From NCBI GenBank assembly GCA_943325255.2, contig CALPOS020000098.1, positions 1 to 7,696 on the forward strand: a stretch of 7,696 nt of DNA, in the 5' to 3' direction. A program made the translations under genes and the position numbers. Below are positions 6,199-7,696 of the stretch, in pieces (the first letter of the stretch is position 1; each line of letters begins with the position of its first letter). Source of the DNA: Sphingobacterium thalpophilum. Lineage in GTDB: Bacteria; Bacteroidota; Bacteroidia; Flavobacteriales; Flavobacteriaceae. Below the pieces are notes generated by a model. It did no database searches. It was not told the origin of the DNA and saw only the letters and a list, made by a program, of their open reading frames with translations.

Positions 6199-7696
6199 AT
6201 GACAAGCAACTCAGATTTTGGAAACATTTCGTTTGATTTACCAAAAAATCAATCCAATGTAATTAAAGTAATTGGAGTCGGTGGCGGCGGAAGTAATGCC
6301 ATCAATCACATGTTTAAGCAAGGCATCAAAGGCGTAGATTTTATCGTTTGCAACACTGATGCTCAAGCTTTACAAAATAGTTCTGTTCCTAATAAAATTC
6401 AATTGGGAATGCATCTTACAGAAGGATTAGGCGCTGGTGCCAATCCAGAAGTGGGGCAACAGTCAGCTATTGAAAGTATTGCTGAGATCGAAAAAATGTT
6501 AGATACCAATACCAAAATGGTCTTCATTACTGCTGGTATGGGCGGAGGAACAGGAACAGGTGCTGCTCCAGTTATCGCGCAATTGGCAAAAGAAAGAGAC
6601 ATTTTGACTGTAGGTATCGTAACCATTCCATTCCAGTTTGAAGGAAAAGTTCGTTCCGATCAAGCGTTGTTAGGAGTTGAGAAATTGCGTAAGCAAGTCG
6701 ATTCTTTAATCGTGATCAACAACAACAAACTGAGAGAAGTTTATGGGAACCTAGGTTTCAAAGCAGGTTTCTCTAAAGCGGATGAAGTTTTAGCGACCGC
6801 CTCTCGCGGAATCGCTGAAGTTATAACGCACCACTACACTCAAAATATCGATTTAAAGGACGCAAAAACAGTCTTGTCAAATAGCGGCACAGCCATCATG
6901 GGTTCAGCTACTGCTATTGGAGACAATCGTGCAAAAGAAGCGATTATTGCCGCTTTAGATTCACCGCTTTTAAATGACAACAAAATAACAGGAGCCAAAA
7001 ACGTATTGTTGCTTATCGTTTCTGGATCTAACGAAATTACAATTGATGAAATCGGAGAAATCAACGATCATATCCAAACAGAAGCGGGCTTTAACGCCAA
7101 CATCATTATGGGAGTTGGTGAAGATGATACGCTAGGCGATTCGATTGCAGTAACTATTATTGCTACTGGTTTTAACGTTGAACAACAAAACGAAATTGTC
7201 AATACAGAGCCAAAGAAAATTATCCATTCTTTAGATAGTGAACATAAATTAGAGCATGATTTAAGCAATAAAGCAATTCCATCGTTTCACATTGATTTAG
7301 AAATTGAAAAACCGACTACAGACGAGAAAATCGTTTTTGAATTGATCGACGACGAAGTGCCTGTTGCAGAAGTGAGTCAGCCGGAATTGAATGAAAATGA
7401 ACTGATTGTCATTTCTGAATTTATCAAAAATTTAGACGTTACCTTTGAAATCGTTTCGCCAGAAAAGCCAATCGAATTTGAAGTTTCAAAACCTGTTGTT
7501 TCTGAAATTGCCGAAATTAAAGTAATTGATGCTACTGAGGTAAAAGAAGAGCAAGTGACTTTCTCTTTTGACTTACCGATATCAAAACCTGTCGAAGAAG
7601 TAGATGAAAACAAAATTCTTTTTGAGTTAAGCAATGAAACCAAAAACATCGAAGTAAATCAAGCGGTGCAAATGGTGCCAATGACTGAACTAAATG
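6199..7696 (+). CDS. ftsZ: FtsZ, tubulin-like division GTPase (3'-truncated by window)
   Basis: FtsZ polymerises with GTP into the cytokinetic ring. The frame is open from the ATG at 6199 to the window edge (499 codons and one base), so the C-terminus is missing only because the window ends. The globular domain shows VIGVGGGGSNAINHM (24-38), the tubulin signature GGGTGTG (115-121) within TAGMGGGTGTGAAP, FEGKVRSDQA (147-156), and the T7 catalytic loop NIDLKD (216-221), where N216, D218 and D221 fit the NxDxxD pattern that activates GTP hydrolysis in the adjoining subunit. The globular part ends near IIATGF (320-325). Residues from about 326 form a linker of at least 174 residues, much longer than in Escherichia coli, where the whole protein has about 383 residues. 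The FtsA-binding tail lies beyond the window. Confidence 0.97.
   Translation, partial: MTSNSDFGNISFDLPKNQSNVIKVIGVGGGGSNAINHMFKQGIKGVDFIVCNTDAQALQNSSVPNKIQLGMHLTEGLGAGANPEVGQQSAIESIAEIEKMLDTNTKMVFITAGMGGGTGTGAAPVIAQLAKERDILTVGIVTIPFQFEGKVRSDQALLGVEKLRKQVDSLIVINNNKLREVYGNLGFKAGFSKADEVLATASRGIAEVITHHYTQNIDLKDAKTVLSNSGTAIMGSATAIGDNRAKEAIIAALDSPLLNDNKITGAKNVLLLIVSGSNEITIDEIGEINDHIQTEAGFNANIIMGVGEDDTLGDSIAVTIIATGFNVEQQNEIVNTEPKKIIHSLDSEHKLEHDLSNKAIPSFHIDLEIEKPTTDEKIVFELIDDEVPVAEVSQPELNENELIVISEFIKNLDVTFEIVSPEKPIEFEVSKPVVSEIAEIKVIDATEVKEEQVTFSFDLPISKPVEEVDENKILFELSNETKNIEVNQAVQMVPMTELN
7174..7696 (+). other. Long low-complexity C-terminal linker of FtsZ
   Basis: This part of ftsZ encodes residues 326-499. 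It contains no Arg, Gly, Cys, Trp or Tyr and is dominated by Glu, Val, Ile, Lys, Ser, Asn and Pro. Short Phe motifs recur: IVFELIDDE (378-386), VTFEIVSPEKP (414-424), IEFEVSKPV (425-433), VTFSFDLPISKPV (453-465) and ILFELSNET (473-481). The SKPV ending appears twice. No folded domain is recognisable. Long linkers are known in FtsZ of this phylum, and linker length and charge influence filament spacing in other bacteria. Whether the Phe motifs are binding sites is inference. Confidence 0.75.

Noticed and set aside
6399..7649. Several minus-strand open frames across ftsZ
   Set aside because: They are shadows of the ftsZ coding strand, which is continuous and carries all FtsZ motifs.

Overview
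The window is a slice of the division and cell wall (dcw) cluster of a bacterium that is almost certainly a member of the Bacteroidota, most likely Flavobacterium or a close relative. Three things point there. The gene order is ftsW-murG-murC-ftsQ-ftsA-ftsZ with no murB or ddl between murC and ftsQ. The protein sequences carry Flavobacterium-type signatures, such as the FtsW start MLQLIKNLKGDKVIW and the MurC start MNLNQIHNVYFIGIGG. No start codon has a convincing Shine-Dalgarno sequence, and the leaders are A/T-rich instead. All genes are on the + strand and very little space is non-coding.

Layout: positions 1-162 are non-coding and hold an imperfect palindrome (about 25-78) followed by a perfect short tandem repeat (115-161) that runs up to the ftsW start. 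Then come ftsW (163-1488), murG (1530-2621), murC (2673-4013), ftsQ (4010-4732, overlapping murC by 4 bases), ftsA (4739-6151) and the first 499 codons of ftsZ (6199 to the window end, no stop reached). The gene expected upstream in this phylum is murD, but no recognisable part of it is inside the window.

How the genes work together: MurG makes lipid II and MurC makes the UDP-MurNAc-L-Ala precursor, so both feed the peptidoglycan pathway. FtsW is the SEDS glycosyltransferase that polymerises lipid II at the septum. FtsQ is the bitopic divisome connector. FtsA tethers FtsZ to the membrane, and FtsZ forms the treadmilling ring that positions the machinery. Head-to-tail packing suggests one operon, with murC-ftsQ-ftsA the most tightly coupled.

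I see no new enzymatic system here; the genes are ordinary and intact. The unusual material lies between the genes and in linkers. The leaders of ftsW, murG and murC each contain a different short tandem repeat (period 7/14, 8 and 8 bases) just before the start codon. The FtsZ C-terminal linker is long, free of Arg and Gly, rich in Val/Ile/Glu and dotted with repeated Phe-acidic motifs. An FD(L/I)P motif occurs at the FtsZ N-terminus, in the FtsZ linker and in the FtsA linker.
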